Shown in pieces: positions 9,610-18,859 of a stretch of 64,000 bases of DNA (positions are counted from its first letter, which is position 1; every line of letters starts with the position of its first letter). Source of the DNA: an uncultured Bacteroidales bacterium (lineage in GTDB: Bacteria > Bacteroidota > Bacteroidia > Bacteroidales > UBA932); the NCBI GenBank assembly GCA_944323805.1, contig CALUTW010000006.1, positions 55,516 through 119,515 of the forward strand, read 5' to 3'. The translations under genes and the position numbers were made by a program. The notes under the pieces were generated by a model that made no database searches, was not told the DNA's origin, and worked only from the letters and a program-made list of their open reading frames with translations.

Positions 9610-9943
9610 AGATAATCTCTCCGTTCTCCAGTTCATAAGCCACACCGACACGCCTGCCGCGCCTGCCGGAAGCATCATCCTGGTCATCCGAAGGTGTATA
9701 GCGGTTGATCTTCTCCCCTTCCTTGGTAATTATCTCCATGTTTTCCTGCCCGGGATTCTTCACGATTGTAAAATCCTCCTGGCTGAACATCTCCGTCATG
9801 TCATACCGCGTCACAAGGGCAACCATCAGTGCAACTGCAAAAACCATTGCGACATCGAACAGGTTGCCGACTACACTCATCGGGTCACTGTCCTCTTCCC
9901 TGCCTATAAGGCGTCTTCTTCTCATGGTCATCATGCCTGTCAC
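9596..9943 (-). CDS. hmuV: DUF2149 protein, TolR/ExbD-like topology (HmuV by operon order)
   Basis: This small protein (115 residues) has a basic, cytoplasmic-looking N-terminus (MRRRRLIGREEDSD), one membrane helix and a periplasmic tail. The helix region, DPMSVVGNLFDVAMVFAVAL, has an Asp at the start of the span, exactly as TolR, ExbD and MotB carry their proton-path Asp. I recognise the family as DUF2149, which is repeatedly found beside MotA/TolQ/ExbB proteins and CobN-like chelatases. The start may be the GTG at 9943 or an ATG at 9934 or 9925. It is the last gene of the hmu operon, three bases after hmuU. The symbol is assigned from operon order by comparison with the hmuYRSTUV operon of Porphyromonas gingivalis. 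Confidence 0.75.
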   Translation of the reverse strand: MTGMMTMRRRRLIGREEDSDPMSVVGNLFDVAMVFAVALMVALVTRYDMTEMFSQEDFTIVKNPGQENMEIITKEGEKINRYTPSDDQDDASGRRGRRVGVAYELENGEIIYVPE

Positions 9944-9946
9944 GTA

Positions 9947-10549
9947 TTAATCCTGCTTTTTACCCACCTCCAGGAGTTCGGCCACAAACTCGAGGTTGGT
10001 CATATCCTGCATGTACCAGCGGTTCTTGACCTGCTGCGTCATAAAACCTACGGCACTTGAGAAAAGGCCGACCACCGTCGTTGCAAACGCGACCTGCATG
10101 TTATAGGCCATCGAAGATATGTCTCCCGTTGAAAGCCCGACAAGGGCGGGGCCCATAGGAATCAGGGTACCCATAAGTCCGAGCATAGGTCCCAGCTTGG
10201 TCAGAGTCCTCGATGACGACAGGTCCTTGTCTGCGGCTATCTCGAAATCTGCAAGAATCCTCCGTACATGTGCCGGACTGTCCTTATGTGCCAGCATATC
10301 GTTAAGGTAACGCACGGAAATGGAGCGGTTGCCACGTGGCAGAGTCCCTTCCAGTGAAGCCACAGTCAGAGGCGTAAGGCCTTCGAGCCTTGTCCTGAGA
10401 GCACGTCCGTTCTTCCGGATGTTCAGATACTGCCCGAAGAAGCTGCCGACAAGCAGCAGGGACCGGATGAAAAGGAGAATAAGAAGTACTATTACAGGCA
10501 CAAGCAGGCCTGTGGAAATCCAGAACAGGATGTCAGATATGAAATTCAT
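9947..10549 (-). CDS. hmuU: MotA/TolQ/ExbB-family proton channel (HmuU by operon order)
   Basis: This inner-membrane protein (200 residues) has three predicted spans. The first is FWISTGLLVPVIVLLILLFI near residues 9-28. The last two contain the family signature region LTKLGPMLGLMGTLIPMGPA (about 135-155) and YNMQVAFATTVVGLFSSAVGFM (about 164-186). TolQ/ExbB proteins form proton channels with a TolR/ExbD partner and transmit proton-motive force to envelope machines. The partner here is the DUF2149 gene directly downstream. Its position in a heme operon with a CobN-like protein suggests it powers HmuS or HmuR; this is inference. Confidence 0.85.
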   Translation of the reverse strand: MNFISDILFWISTGLLVPVIVLLILLFIRSLLLVGSFFGQYLNIRKNGRALRTRLEGLTPLTVASLEGTLPRGNRSISVRYLNDMLAHKDSPAHVRRILADFEIAADKDLSSSRTLTKLGPMLGLMGTLIPMGPALVGLSTGDISSMAYNMQVAFATTVVGLFSSAVGFMTQQVKNRWYMQDMTNLEFVAELLEVGKKQD

Positions 10550-10576
10550 TGCTGTATGATTTTAATTTGTTATTAA

Positions 10577-11266
10577 TCAGTCTCTTTTCCTCAGAAGCCT
10601 GAAGGCATACCAGGCAAGGCCGGCCACCGCTCCGGCAAGGATTATAGCTGCCAGGCCTGCAGACGCCTTCCAGTCCACTTCGGAATACCCTTCGGCAGAT
10701 ATCTGCCCGTTGACTGTCGCGACAACCCCGAAAACCGCTGTCAGGGCATTGAGGATGAAATAGAGTTCCAGTCGCAGATCCTTTTCCGGGACAAGCCGGC
10801 GGAAAAGCCATGCTCCTGCCGGGATGAGGACCAGTACGGCTCCGCCCATAAGCCATGCCGTCAGTCTGAAATCGTTTCCGGGGAACGTAAAGATCAGATA
10901 CGTCAATGCGCTGAAAAGCACAGGGAAGAACAGTATCCCCGGAAACCACCTCAATATCTTGTAGGCAAGCACCTTCCATCGAGGAAGACAGCCTTCGGCC
11001 GAAATATTCACAGCCATCATGCAGAAAGCCATCTGGATGATAATCTCTACACTCAGGACCACGGCGACATCAAGCATGAGCGCGGAATCTGCAAGCCATG
11101 CGGATATCTGGCTCTTTGACTGCTCTATGGCAAACGGCCACATGGTGCCGGTAAAGACCGCAGCGACAACAGCAACCGCAATGACTGCCACAGGCTTCCC
11201 GAAGCTTTGCTTAAGGATGAAGCTCAAGGCTATGAGTATCATCAGGACTATTACCACGGACTCCAT
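10577..11266 (-). CDS. hmuT: Polytopic membrane protein of the heme operon (HmuT by operon order)
   Basis: This is a hydrophobic protein (229 residues) with about six membrane helices, for example ESVVIVLMILIALSFILKQ at the start and ASAGLAAIILAGAVAGLAWY near the end. I know no biochemical function for it. I chose the ATG at 11266, one base after the hmuS stop and behind a strong ribosome-binding site (GGAGGAG), rather than an upstream in-frame TTG that would overlap hmuS. The tight coupling to hmuS and hmuU suggests a membrane complex. Confidence 0.7.
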   Translation of the reverse strand: MESVVIVLMILIALSFILKQSFGKPVAVIAVAVVAAVFTGTMWPFAIEQSKSQISAWLADSALMLDVAVVLSVEIIIQMAFCMMAVNISAEGCLPRWKVLAYKILRWFPGILFFPVLFSALTYLIFTFPGNDFRLTAWLMGGAVLVLIPAGAWLFRRLVPEKDLRLELYFILNALTAVFGVVATVNGQISAEGYSEVDWKASAGLAAIILAGAVAGLAWYAFRLLRKRD

Positions 11267-11267
11267 G

Positions 11268-14200
11268 TCACTCCTCCTCCCGCGCCTGCCGGCGTCTTGC
11301 CCTGACAAATATTACCAGAAGGACAAGTACAGCCGCTGCAGCAGCCGCAATTATTACATTGTCGAGAATCCCTGTACGCATGCCCGATGACCTGCGGATT
11401 TCCTCCTTTTTCATTACGACCCCGCTTCCATCTCCTGCAGCCGCTTCACGGACCTGCCTGATATCAGAGAGATATTTCCCTGCCGTAGCCTTGTCGGTCC
11501 TGGATGCAATGAAACTGCGCAGAGGCGCATTGTCGCACACCACTCCCGAACATGCAGGACGATACCTGGCGACAAAGTCCGTGTGCAAGGCAGCTATCTC
11601 GGAAAGCTGTTCCCCGGACGCATTCCACAATCCTTTCCTGGCACTCTCCATCATTATGGCCGTCATTTCCTGCATGGCAGCCGGATTCTCACGGCCGAAG
11701 AAATCCCGTATTCCCAGATTGTACGAATCCTTCACATATACATCATATATCCCGTCCCACATCTCATCATCGATAGCCTCCGGCTTCATGACATTCCATC
11801 CGAAAGTGTTCTCCACAATCTCCGCAATCGCAGCTGCATCCCCGGCCTTGCCCTTCATCTTTTCCCTGATATAGTTCGGGTTGAGGACAGTGGTACGGCT
11901 TTCCACCCCGATAGCCTCCTTCACTTCCTGCATCCGGACATTGTTCCTGTTGCGGTAATCGCTCAGATAGGCATCAGGGTCCTTGCCTGTGACATTCCTG
12001 ACAGCCAGGTTCATCCCTCCCATGAATTCATACACATGGTCAAGGCTCAATGCTCCCCATGTATTGCTCTGACGCGGCTGGATTACGGCATCCGTCCTGT
12101 CCAGGGCAGACTCGAATGCAAACTGCCTGACTTCCTCCCACCTGTCCTCGCTTCCGTAATATGCACCCATATTGCTGATATATGTCGCGGCTATCTCGCT
12201 CTCGTCATTCCACCGGTCGCCGGCCTGGACCATCTCCTGTATCCCGGTGCCATATCCTCCGTTTACTCCCCCGAACACCCTGTACAGGGACACCTCCCGG
12301 GCATCTTTCGGAGTAAGGCCTTTTCCGATGAGACTCTTCTCCATCTCGAGAGTACCGGAAGCGACAAGATTGTCATAGACATCATCATCCGCTTCTGCCG
12401 CCATCCTTACCGCACGGCTTATCAGGAAAAGACGTGATGCAGCAATGTCCCTGAGCTGGCCGCTGGTCTGTACGACCACATCAATACGCGGGCGTCCGAG
12501 CTCTTCGGACGGGATGAGCCTGAGATCCGTCACCCTTCCGAAAGCATCGCGGACAGGTTCGACACCGAGCATATAGAGAATCTGTGCTATCGTCGCTCCT
12601 TCAGTCTCGATGAATTCGCTGCTCCACAATGTATAGCTTACCTTGCGAGGGATACTGTCGTTATGCCTCTGGCGATACAGGCTGATTGTATTCTCTGCAA
12701 GCCGCTTTCCCTTTTCCCATGCCTCGATACCCGGTGTCGCCTCGGCATTGATGGCATACAGGTTCCTTCCGGAAGGAAGGGTATTCGGATTGGCGACCGG
12801 GTCGCCGCCGGGCGATGGAGATATGTATCCCCCGTCAAGTCCGTTAATCAGCCCCCCAAATTCCTTTTCCGGACTCTCTTCCAACGCATCCCTGTATGCA
12901 ATGACATTCTTCAGGGCAGTCTCCACTTCAGAGACTGCGGAAGCAAATGTCCTCTGTTCCCCGGTATAATCCGGTCTCTTCCCCGACATAGCCGACATTA
13001 TCGCCGACATTCCGGACATTCCTGCCGCAGATGCCGGTTTACCTGCCCTCCCGGGCATCACTTCAACCATACCTGTCATCATGGAGAAGACATCGCCTCC
13101 GGATGAAAGGGATGCGGATATGCTGCGGGCCATGTCGAGTTCGGCCGCCGTTATGCCTGCTATCCTGCACAGTCCGGCATCGTCCGGCACTGTACCGTTA
13201 TCGAGAATCCTGCCGACAATCCCGGCTGCCGGAGACAGGTACCTCCTGGAAAACTCCGACTTGTGCCGTTCCACACCGGCTGCCGCCCTTCCCTTGGCCC
13301 TGTCTATCGCATACAGCCCGTATGCGACAGGGTCAGTACTCATCGCAAGGACCGTACTGCGTATACTCCTGCTGTCATAAGGCTCCCCCATCACATAGAG
13401 AGCGCCCGTTACCTTCTCATTTACAAGCTCTTCAGCAAAAGACTCGACCCTTGCAATCTCATCTCCGGTATAGGCCTTGCCGGGGATTGTATCCAGACCG
13501 AGTTCCCTGTTTATGCCTAATTCCAGGACCGCCTGCTTGACAGCAAGAGAGGCCTTCTCCACTGCATCCCTGTCCGCATCCTCCTGCCAGGCCAGACTGT
13601 TGTATCCGCGGATCCTGTCGGTCAGGTCCGAATATATGGTACGCACGCCGCTTTCCATGAAAGGAGGAGTCAGATATGAAACTATGCCCGCATACGAACG
13701 GCGCTTTGCAATCATGGCCTCCCCCACATTGGATATGGTATAGACATAGAAATGCGGCAGGTCCCCGACAAGGCGGTCACTCCAGTCATACCTGCTGAGA
13801 GCCACCTGTTTGCGTGGAGTGAACTCCAGACTGCCATGCGTACCGAAATGGATCAGGGCATCCGCCTTGAAGCCATGCTGCACCCAAAGATATGCAGCGA
13901 TATAGGCATGCGGAGGAGCGGCATCAGTCCCGTGGACTATCTTGAAATCATTGTCTCCCATCCCGGCTGCCGGCTGAGGGAACAGCACGACATTGCCGAA
14001 CCGGAGCCTCGGAAGAGCCAGATTACCGTCCGGAGTACGCATGTACGAGCCGGGGAACTCCCCGTTGACAGCCACTGCGTCTTCATACATCCTGTCCCCC
14101 AGGGATTCCGCCACCCATCCTGCATACTCCCCGGGAGTGACAATCTCCGGGTCAGCTGTCCTGATGAAACTGTCCATAGCACCTTCCGCATATGTCCCGA

Positions 14201-15461
14201 ACACGGAACCTCTGGCCTGGAGCATCCTGCCGAGCTCCTCTGCTGAAGACGGCAGACCGGATACATCATACCCTTCCTCTTTCATGCGGACAAGCAGATT
14301 GTACAGGGAGGGGACGACCTCCATTCCGCCTGCGGCAAGGGCACTCTGCCCGGGCCCCTTGAAATAGCATATCGCCACTTTCTTCTCGCTCTCAGGCTTG
14401 TTGCGGAGAGCGATATGGTTGTTGACGGCAGAGACAAAATGCTCCAGCCTCTCAGGTATGGCCTTCAGATACTGCAGCCCGTCATCCTTGCTGACATAAT
14501 TGCCGAAAAGGACGAAAGGCCGTACCGCGCCGTCAATCTCCGGCGTCACGACACTCTGGGAGAGGAATCCCCCGTTCATCCCCATAGGGTCATTCTCCCA
14601 GTCCCCGACCAGGCAATTGACATTCAGAGGCGCAAACAGCGGGATATCCTTTTCCCGGAGATAGCTGACCATCCAGTCTCCCATCCGTCCGTGGGCCATG
14701 TTGATTACCGCCGATATCTTCACACTGTCCGCATGTCCGTCCATAAAGAATGTCCTGGAGAAACGTACCGGCCAGACCACATTGCCTGTCTGCTCGAGTC
14801 TGCGGATAAGGTCAGACGGCTCGCCCATCTGTCCTGTAATGACTATTGCCGGGGCATTTTCCCGCCAAAGCCCGTTATCCTTGAGGAAGGCCTCATAATC
14901 AGCGACGGAATTGAATCCCGCGTCTTCATTTCCCGGATCTGACGGGTCGGGATGATAGAGCATGTAATATTCCCTTTCCGTCGCCGGAGCCGGCTCAGGA
15001 GCCCGGAACAGCTTCCCGTCTATGTTCCTTCTGACATATGCAAGCATATTCCTGTAATTGGCCCGGCCGCCACCGGTAATGTAGCTGCTGACAGCGGCAT
15101 AATCCGCAGAGTCAAGGGACATGATATTGTTTGCAGGATTGGTAGCAGCCGTGACTATCACTGGCAGTCCCCTGTCAGCATACTTCTGCAGCAGGCCTCT
15201 CTGGTCGGCCGTTATCCGGATCCCCATGCCGTTTACAAATACCATATCATACTTCCGGGCTTCATGCAGCCTGTCCACAGGCAGTTCCCTGATTCTTATG
15301 TGGCGATTGTCATTCGCTTTGGCCACCTGCCCGAGCTCGGTTACCTGCCAGTTCACAAAAGCGACCCGGGTGGGAGACATCCATCCTGACCAGATGACGC
15401 CCAGTATTCCAGCGGCAAGGGCCGCTGCAATTCCAGATACTAAGATTCCTTTCCTTTTCAT
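11268..15461 (-). CDS. hmuS: CobN/Mg-chelatase-H-like protein HmuS, putative heme dechelatase
   Basis: This is a large protein (1397 residues) of the CobN/BchH/ChlH family. Family motifs include LIHFGTHGSLEFTPRKQVAL (about residue 540), NLYAINAEATPGIEAWEKGK (about 910) and the long C-terminal half with GVNGGYGTGIQEMVQAGDRW. It has an N-terminal membrane anchor (ILVSGIAAALAAGILGVIW) and a C-terminal one (NVIIAAAAAAVLVLLVIFVRARRR), so the body is probably periplasmic. CobN and BchH insert metal with AAA+ ATPase partners; none is encoded nearby. HmuS homologues have been described as removing iron from heme, which would be the reverse reaction. The ATG at 15461 gives a good membrane-anchor N-terminus. 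Confidence 0.9.
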   Translation of the reverse strand: MKRKGILVSGIAAALAAGILGVIWSGWMSPTRVAFVNWQVTELGQVAKANDNRHIRIRELPVDRLHEARKYDMVFVNGMGIRITADQRGLLQKYADRGLPVIVTAATNPANNIMSLDSADYAAVSSYITGGGRANYRNMLAYVRRNIDGKLFRAPEPAPATEREYYMLYHPDPSDPGNEDAGFNSVADYEAFLKDNGLWRENAPAIVITGQMGEPSDLIRRLEQTGNVVWPVRFSRTFFMDGHADSVKISAVINMAHGRMGDWMVSYLREKDIPLFAPLNVNCLVGDWENDPMGMNGGFLSQSVVTPEIDGAVRPFVLFGNYVSKDDGLQYLKAIPERLEHFVSAVNNHIALRNKPESEKKVAICYFKGPGQSALAAGGMEVVPSLYNLLVRMKEEGYDVSGLPSSAEELGRMLQARGSVFGTYAEGAMDSFIRTADPEIVTPGEYAGWVAESLGDRMYEDAVAVNGEFPGSYMRTPDGNLALPRLRFGNVVLFPQPAAGMGDNDFKIVHGTDAAPPHAYIAAYLWVQHGFKADALIHFGTHGSLEFTPRKQVALSRYDWSDRLVGDLPHFYVYTISNVGEAMIAKRRSYAGIVSYLTPPFMESGVRTIYSDLTDRIRGYNSLAWQEDADRDAVEKASLAVKQAVLELGINRELGLDTIPGKAYTGDEIARVESFAEELVNEKVTGALYVMGEPYDSRSIRSTVLAMSTDPVAYGLYAIDRAKGRAAAGVERHKSEFSRRYLSPAAGIVGRILDNGTVPDDAGLCRIAGITAAELDMARSISASLSSGGDVFSMMTGMVEVMPGRAGKPASAAGMSGMSAIMSAMSGKRPDYTGEQRTFASAVSEVETALKNVIAYRDALEESPEKEFGGLINGLDGGYISPSPGGDPVANPNTLPSGRNLYAINAEATPGIEAWEKGKRLAENTISLYRQRHNDSIPRKVSYTLWSSEFIETEGATIAQILYMLGVEPVRDAFGRVTDLRLIPSEELGRPRIDVVVQTSGQLRDIAASRLFLISRAVRMAAEADDDVYDNLVASGTLEMEKSLIGKGLTPKDAREVSLYRVFGGVNGGYGTGIQEMVQAGDRWNDESEIAATYISNMGAYYGSEDRWEEVRQFAFESALDRTDAVIQPRQSNTWGALSLDHVYEFMGGMNLAVRNVTGKDPDAYLSDYRNRNNVRMQEVKEAIGVESRTTVLNPNYIREKMKGKAGDAAAIAEIVENTFGWNVMKPEAIDDEMWDGIYDVYVKDSYNLGIRDFFGRENPAAMQEMTAIMMESARKGLWNASGEQLSEIAALHTDFVARYRPACSGVVCDNAPLRSFIASRTDKATAGKYLSDIRQVREAAAGDGSGVVMKKEEIRRSSGMRTGILDNVIIAAAAAAVLVLLVIFVRARRRQAREEE

Positions 15462-15482
15462 TCCTGACCTTTCTGATATCAA

Positions 15483-17636
15483 TTATTTCCTGAACATTTC
15501 CCCTATCGCCAGAGACAGCCCTGCGGCGAATGTCGTACCGACAGTTACCGGCGAATTGCTGTAATAATAGTCCGGCCTGTAGTTAAACAGGTTGTCAACA
15601 ATCATGTTGATACTGATTCCCTTCCATATGTCCTGCGTCAGCATCAGCTTCCATATTGTATATCCTGGATATTTCTGCAGCGTAAGGGTCTCGAAGTCGG
15701 TACTCGCATATACATGGGTGCTGAACCCTGAAAGATAACGTCCGCTCAGGGAGAGGTTAAAGCCATACCGCTTCCATTCCCTGCCGTACTCTACCCTGGC
15801 AGTAAGGGAATGCGGCCTTGCTGTCGACATGGACGGGGAACCGTCCACCGTATATTCATGCGAGAATGTATATGCCAGCCTTGTCCCGAAGCCGCATGGC
15901 AGATGCATTGAAAAAGTCACATCCGCCCCGGCAATATTGGACGGCGCTTCATTGGCATAACGCATGCTGTTAAGTTCCTGGTTCCACACCGTGGTAATGC
16001 CGTTACGCACCATATTGAAATAGCCGGAGACTGTAACATTGAAATATTTCTTGAAGTATTCGGCTGAAAGCGTGAAATTATGGCTTACCTCAGACAGCAG
16101 GTCCGGATTGCCGTATATCATGAAGATACTTGCCATGTCAAAGGACATGTACATCTCCTTGAGGGTCGGGGCCCGGAATCCCTTGGCATAAGACCCGCGG
16201 AAAGCGAAATGACCGGCCTTTTCACTGTCAATCCTGTACATGAGACCGAGCATCGGGGAGACACTGTGCAGGCTCTTCTCCGAAAAATAGTCGTACCTCA
16301 AGGCACCTGTCACATTGAAACCTTTCACTACATTCCAGTCGAACTGTGCAAAGCAGTCAGCAGTCATCTGGCTGTAGCTGCCCCCGTCCTCAAACTGGTA
16401 TGACTTAAGATAGTCATTCATGAAATCCCCTCCTGCGGTCAGAGTGCCAGTCTTCCCGAAATGCCAGTTGAACAGAGCCCTGATATTATGCTGGACATTG
16501 CTGTAATTCAGCACATCCGATCCGGTATTGACCATGAAGTCGCTCTTGTTGTACTCATCATATGAATACGAGAGCTCGGCATCTCCATCCCCGCCTATTT
16601 CATATCTTGCCTTAAGTCCCCCGCTGACATCCCTGTACCGGTCCTTGACAAGTGCATCGGCATCACGCTCCCTCTGATAATAGCCGATACGGCCTGTCAG
16701 CTTCAGTCCTTCCACAGGGGCATATACCAGCCTGTCCTTCAGGCTCAGGACCCGGTTTCCATATACCGTATTGAAATCGCCTTCGCCTCCCACGTCATAA
16801 GTATCCGTTGACGTCATCTGCACATTGACGGAATTGCTTACCTTGCCTGCTGAAAATCCGGCGCTTCCTTCATACCTCTGCTCGTTATGGGCTCCATACC
16901 TTGCCCTGAGATTGACCGACCATGGTTCGGTCTGGTCTCTGGTTATCAGATTGACGACTCCTCCGACAGCATTTGAGCCGTACAGGGAGGATGCCCCGCC
17001 TTTCACTATCTCTATGCGCTGTATATTGTCCAGATTAAGCCTGTTATAATCCACATTGTCGAGAGTCTCTCCAGCAATGCGTTCTCCATCAATGAGAAAC
17101 AGCACGGAACTTCCTCCGAATCCCTGCAGGTTGACATTTACCTGCTGGTCCATTGAGAAAGTGAATTCAATACCGGGCAACTCTGTTATCAGCAGGTCCT
17201 GAATATTTGCGGCATCGCTTCTCGCGATATCCAGGTCAGAGATGACCCGTGTTGTAATCGGGGCATCCATCAGGACTTTAGGTGTTCGCGTACCTGTCAC
17301 GACAACCTCGTTGAGGCTGACAGGATTCTCTTCCAGGGCAAAATCCCCGTCATTTTCCCTGTCTGGCCTCACTGTACGGGACTGCGTCATGAAGCCGACA
17401 AAAGACACCGTAATGACATGGGGCTCGGAATCAGGTATCTCAAGCTCATAGCGGCCTTCCGAATCAGCGACAGTGCCTGTGCCCTGAAGTCCGCGCACCA
17501 CAATGCCTGCACCGGCGAGAGGCACATTGCCCTTGTCCGTGACCCGGCCTTTTACAACATACTGCGCATCGGCAGCTTCACTTGCAAAGACAAGCATGAG
17601 AGATGCAAGAATAGATTTAATGACCGGTATCCTCAT
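15483..17636 (-). CDS. hmuR: TonB-dependent heme receptor HmuR
   Basis: This outer-membrane receptor (717 residues) has a signal peptide, a carboxypeptidase-D-like regulatory domain (VVKGRVTDKGNVPLAGAGI, about 27-105), a TonB-box-like LNEVVVTGTRT, a plug domain (about 120-230) and a 22-strand barrel. The heme-receptor FRAP motif (about residue 486) and NPDL motif (about 509) are present. The segment between them is Met-rich (MYMSFDMASIFMIYG) and has no His, where many heme receptors carry one. It overlaps the hmuY stop by four bases (ATGA), so the two are translationally coupled. There is no SusD partner, as expected for heme rather than glycan uptake. Confidence 0.92.
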   Translation of the reverse strand: MRIPVIKSILASLMLVFASEAADAQYVVKGRVTDKGNVPLAGAGIVVRGLQGTGTVADSEGRYELEIPDSEPHVITVSFVGFMTQSRTVRPDRENDGDFALEENPVSLNEVVVTGTRTPKVLMDAPITTRVISDLDIARSDAANIQDLLITELPGIEFTFSMDQQVNVNLQGFGGSSVLFLIDGERIAGETLDNVDYNRLNLDNIQRIEIVKGGASSLYGSNAVGGVVNLITRDQTEPWSVNLRARYGAHNEQRYEGSAGFSAGKVSNSVNVQMTSTDTYDVGGEGDFNTVYGNRVLSLKDRLVYAPVEGLKLTGRIGYYQRERDADALVKDRYRDVSGGLKARYEIGGDGDAELSYSYDEYNKSDFMVNTGSDVLNYSNVQHNIRALFNWHFGKTGTLTAGGDFMNDYLKSYQFEDGGSYSQMTADCFAQFDWNVVKGFNVTGALRYDYFSEKSLHSVSPMLGLMYRIDSEKAGHFAFRGSYAKGFRAPTLKEMYMSFDMASIFMIYGNPDLLSEVSHNFTLSAEYFKKYFNVTVSGYFNMVRNGITTVWNQELNSMRYANEAPSNIAGADVTFSMHLPCGFGTRLAYTFSHEYTVDGSPSMSTARPHSLTARVEYGREWKRYGFNLSLSGRYLSGFSTHVYASTDFETLTLQKYPGYTIWKLMLTQDIWKGISINMIVDNLFNYRPDYYYSNSPVTVGTTFAAGLSLAIGEMFRK

Positions 17637-18313
17637 AGCTCCACCTCCCCTGTCAAGGTCTTGTACTGTATGGTCATATAACCCTTCGTACCGTTCCCGT
17701 CCATATAGTTGTCCAGCCTTATGGCTATGTCCCGTCCATCGGGAAGTCTCAGGACAAACACATTGTCAGACTTGGTATATATCGGAGGCATGGTGGATGT
17801 GTCTACATCGAGCCATCTGGAGAGTTCCGGATTGTACCAGTCCTCCGCATATACTATATTGCCCTGCATCATCCCGCTCATATCTATGGCAATGACGTCA
17901 TCCGTCATGATATCGCTGACAAACGCCGCATCATCCGGCATGTCTCCCGAATCCTCGAATTTCACTATATCGGTCCAGGAAGTCATCGCAGCCGAACCGC
18001 CGTTGGTCTTGACATCATATCTGTGGACTGCCATATCCCATTGCCCCGGCTCAGGGTCCCCTGCAGTCATGTCCACAGTGACGGTCTCCGCTTCGGCAAA
18101 GTCAAGATAGACCCAGTTGGCATAAACGGACGTGTTGATATAGACAGTGCCATATCCTGTAAGAGTCTCTGTCTTTACAAACCCGAATTCAGACACTTCT
18201 TCAGGTTCATCATAAAGTCCTCCCATAATGCCTTTCTCACAAGACGGGAACAGCATCAATGCCGTTCCCGCCACAAGAGATACCACAGCCGGAGCTTTCC
18301 TGATGCTATTCAT
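17633..18313 (-). CDS. hmuY: HmuY-family heme-binding lipoprotein
   Basis: This is a surface lipoprotein of 226 residues that captures heme and passes it to HmuR. The lipobox-like sequence is LMLFPSC. The family core is WDMAVHRYDVKTNGGSAA (about residues 90-107), followed by the SDIMTDD, DMSGMMQGN and DNVFVLRLPDGRDIAIRLD stretches. The mature protein has a single His, in the structural HRYDVKTN motif, but many Met residues. Bis-His heme binding as in P. gingivalis HmuY is therefore not possible; Met ligands, as in other Bacteroidales homologues, are likely. The ATG at 18313 overlaps the previous gene by eight bases; a start at 18379 lacks a signal peptide. Confidence 0.88.
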   Translation of the reverse strand: MNSIRKAPAVVSLVAGTALMLFPSCEKGIMGGLYDEPEEVSEFGFVKTETLTGYGTVYINTSVYANWVYLDFAEAETVTVDMTAGDPEPGQWDMAVHRYDVKTNGGSAAMTSWTDIVKFEDSGDMPDDAAFVSDIMTDDVIAIDMSGMMQGNIVYAEDWYNPELSRWLDVDTSTMPPIYTKSDNVFVLRLPDGRDIAIRLDNYMDGNGTKGYMTIQYKTLTGEVEL

Positions 18314-18779
18314 CTGTCCTGGACTGTGAAGTGAATACCCCGGTAATGGACATAGGCATGGACCCCGGGGTAAACTCAAATGTTATCTCGCAGGAGCCGT
18401 CTTCCCGTACTGTCCCTGTGACGGTGCCTGTAACATGCGTATCCCCGCTCATGGTGTCTATGCTGCCGTTCAATGAATACCCGTCCTCAACGGCAGCCAC
18501 CGCGACGTCTTCTGCCGAAAGGGCAAACTGCGTGGAGCCCATTGCCGTGAACGGATCAAGTACGACATCCACCGCATTGTCTGAAGCATAGGAAATCGTG
18601 CAGTCCAGATTTTCAGACCCTGTGGAAGACCCCATTACCGACATCGTGAATGTACCGCTGTACGTGCCTGTGACTTCATTTGCGAGCTGGAGCCCGCTTT
18701 CTTTCCCTTCACTTTTGTTGCAGGCGGCAAATGCCGCAACGGTCGCAATAACTGCGAATACCTTGATAAATCTTTTCAT
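18306..18779 (-). CDS. Calycin-like lipoprotein leading the heme operon
   Basis: This small exported lipoprotein (157 residues) has signal and lipobox MKRFIKVFAVIATVAAFAAC. The mature part is rich in beta-strand patterns and Thr/Ser/Gly (EVTGTYSGTFTMSVMG, HVTGTVTGTVREDGSCEITF), matching the calycin-like domain common in Bacteroidales lipoproteins. Lipocalin-type barrels bind small hydrophobic ligands, so a heme or porphyrin role is possible but not shown by the sequence. It is the first gene of the hmu operon, behind a good promoter, and overlaps hmuY by eight bases. Confidence 0.75.
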   Translation of the reverse strand: MKRFIKVFAVIATVAAFAACNKSEGKESGLQLANEVTGTYSGTFTMSVMGSSTGSENLDCTISYASDNAVDVVLDPFTAMGSTQFALSAEDVAVAAVEDGYSLNGSIDTMSGDTHVTGTVTGTVREDGSCEITFEFTPGSMPMSITGVFTSQSRTDE

Positions 18780-18859
18780 TGCTATACCTTTTTAAAACAT
18801 GTAACAATTCCCGTACGGGCCGGAAAAGGACTGTCTGGTTCCTCTTCCGGATCCGGGGA

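Noticed and set aside
11583..12437. A 284-codon plus-strand open frame opposite hmuS
   Set aside because: Pro/His/Ile-rich antisense translation of a conserved gene.
11268..15461. HmuS as a true cobaltochelatase for cobalamin synthesis
   Set aside because: No cobalamin-synthesis gene is near. The protein has membrane anchors at both ends and lies between hmuR and the HmuTUV genes, the hmu arrangement.
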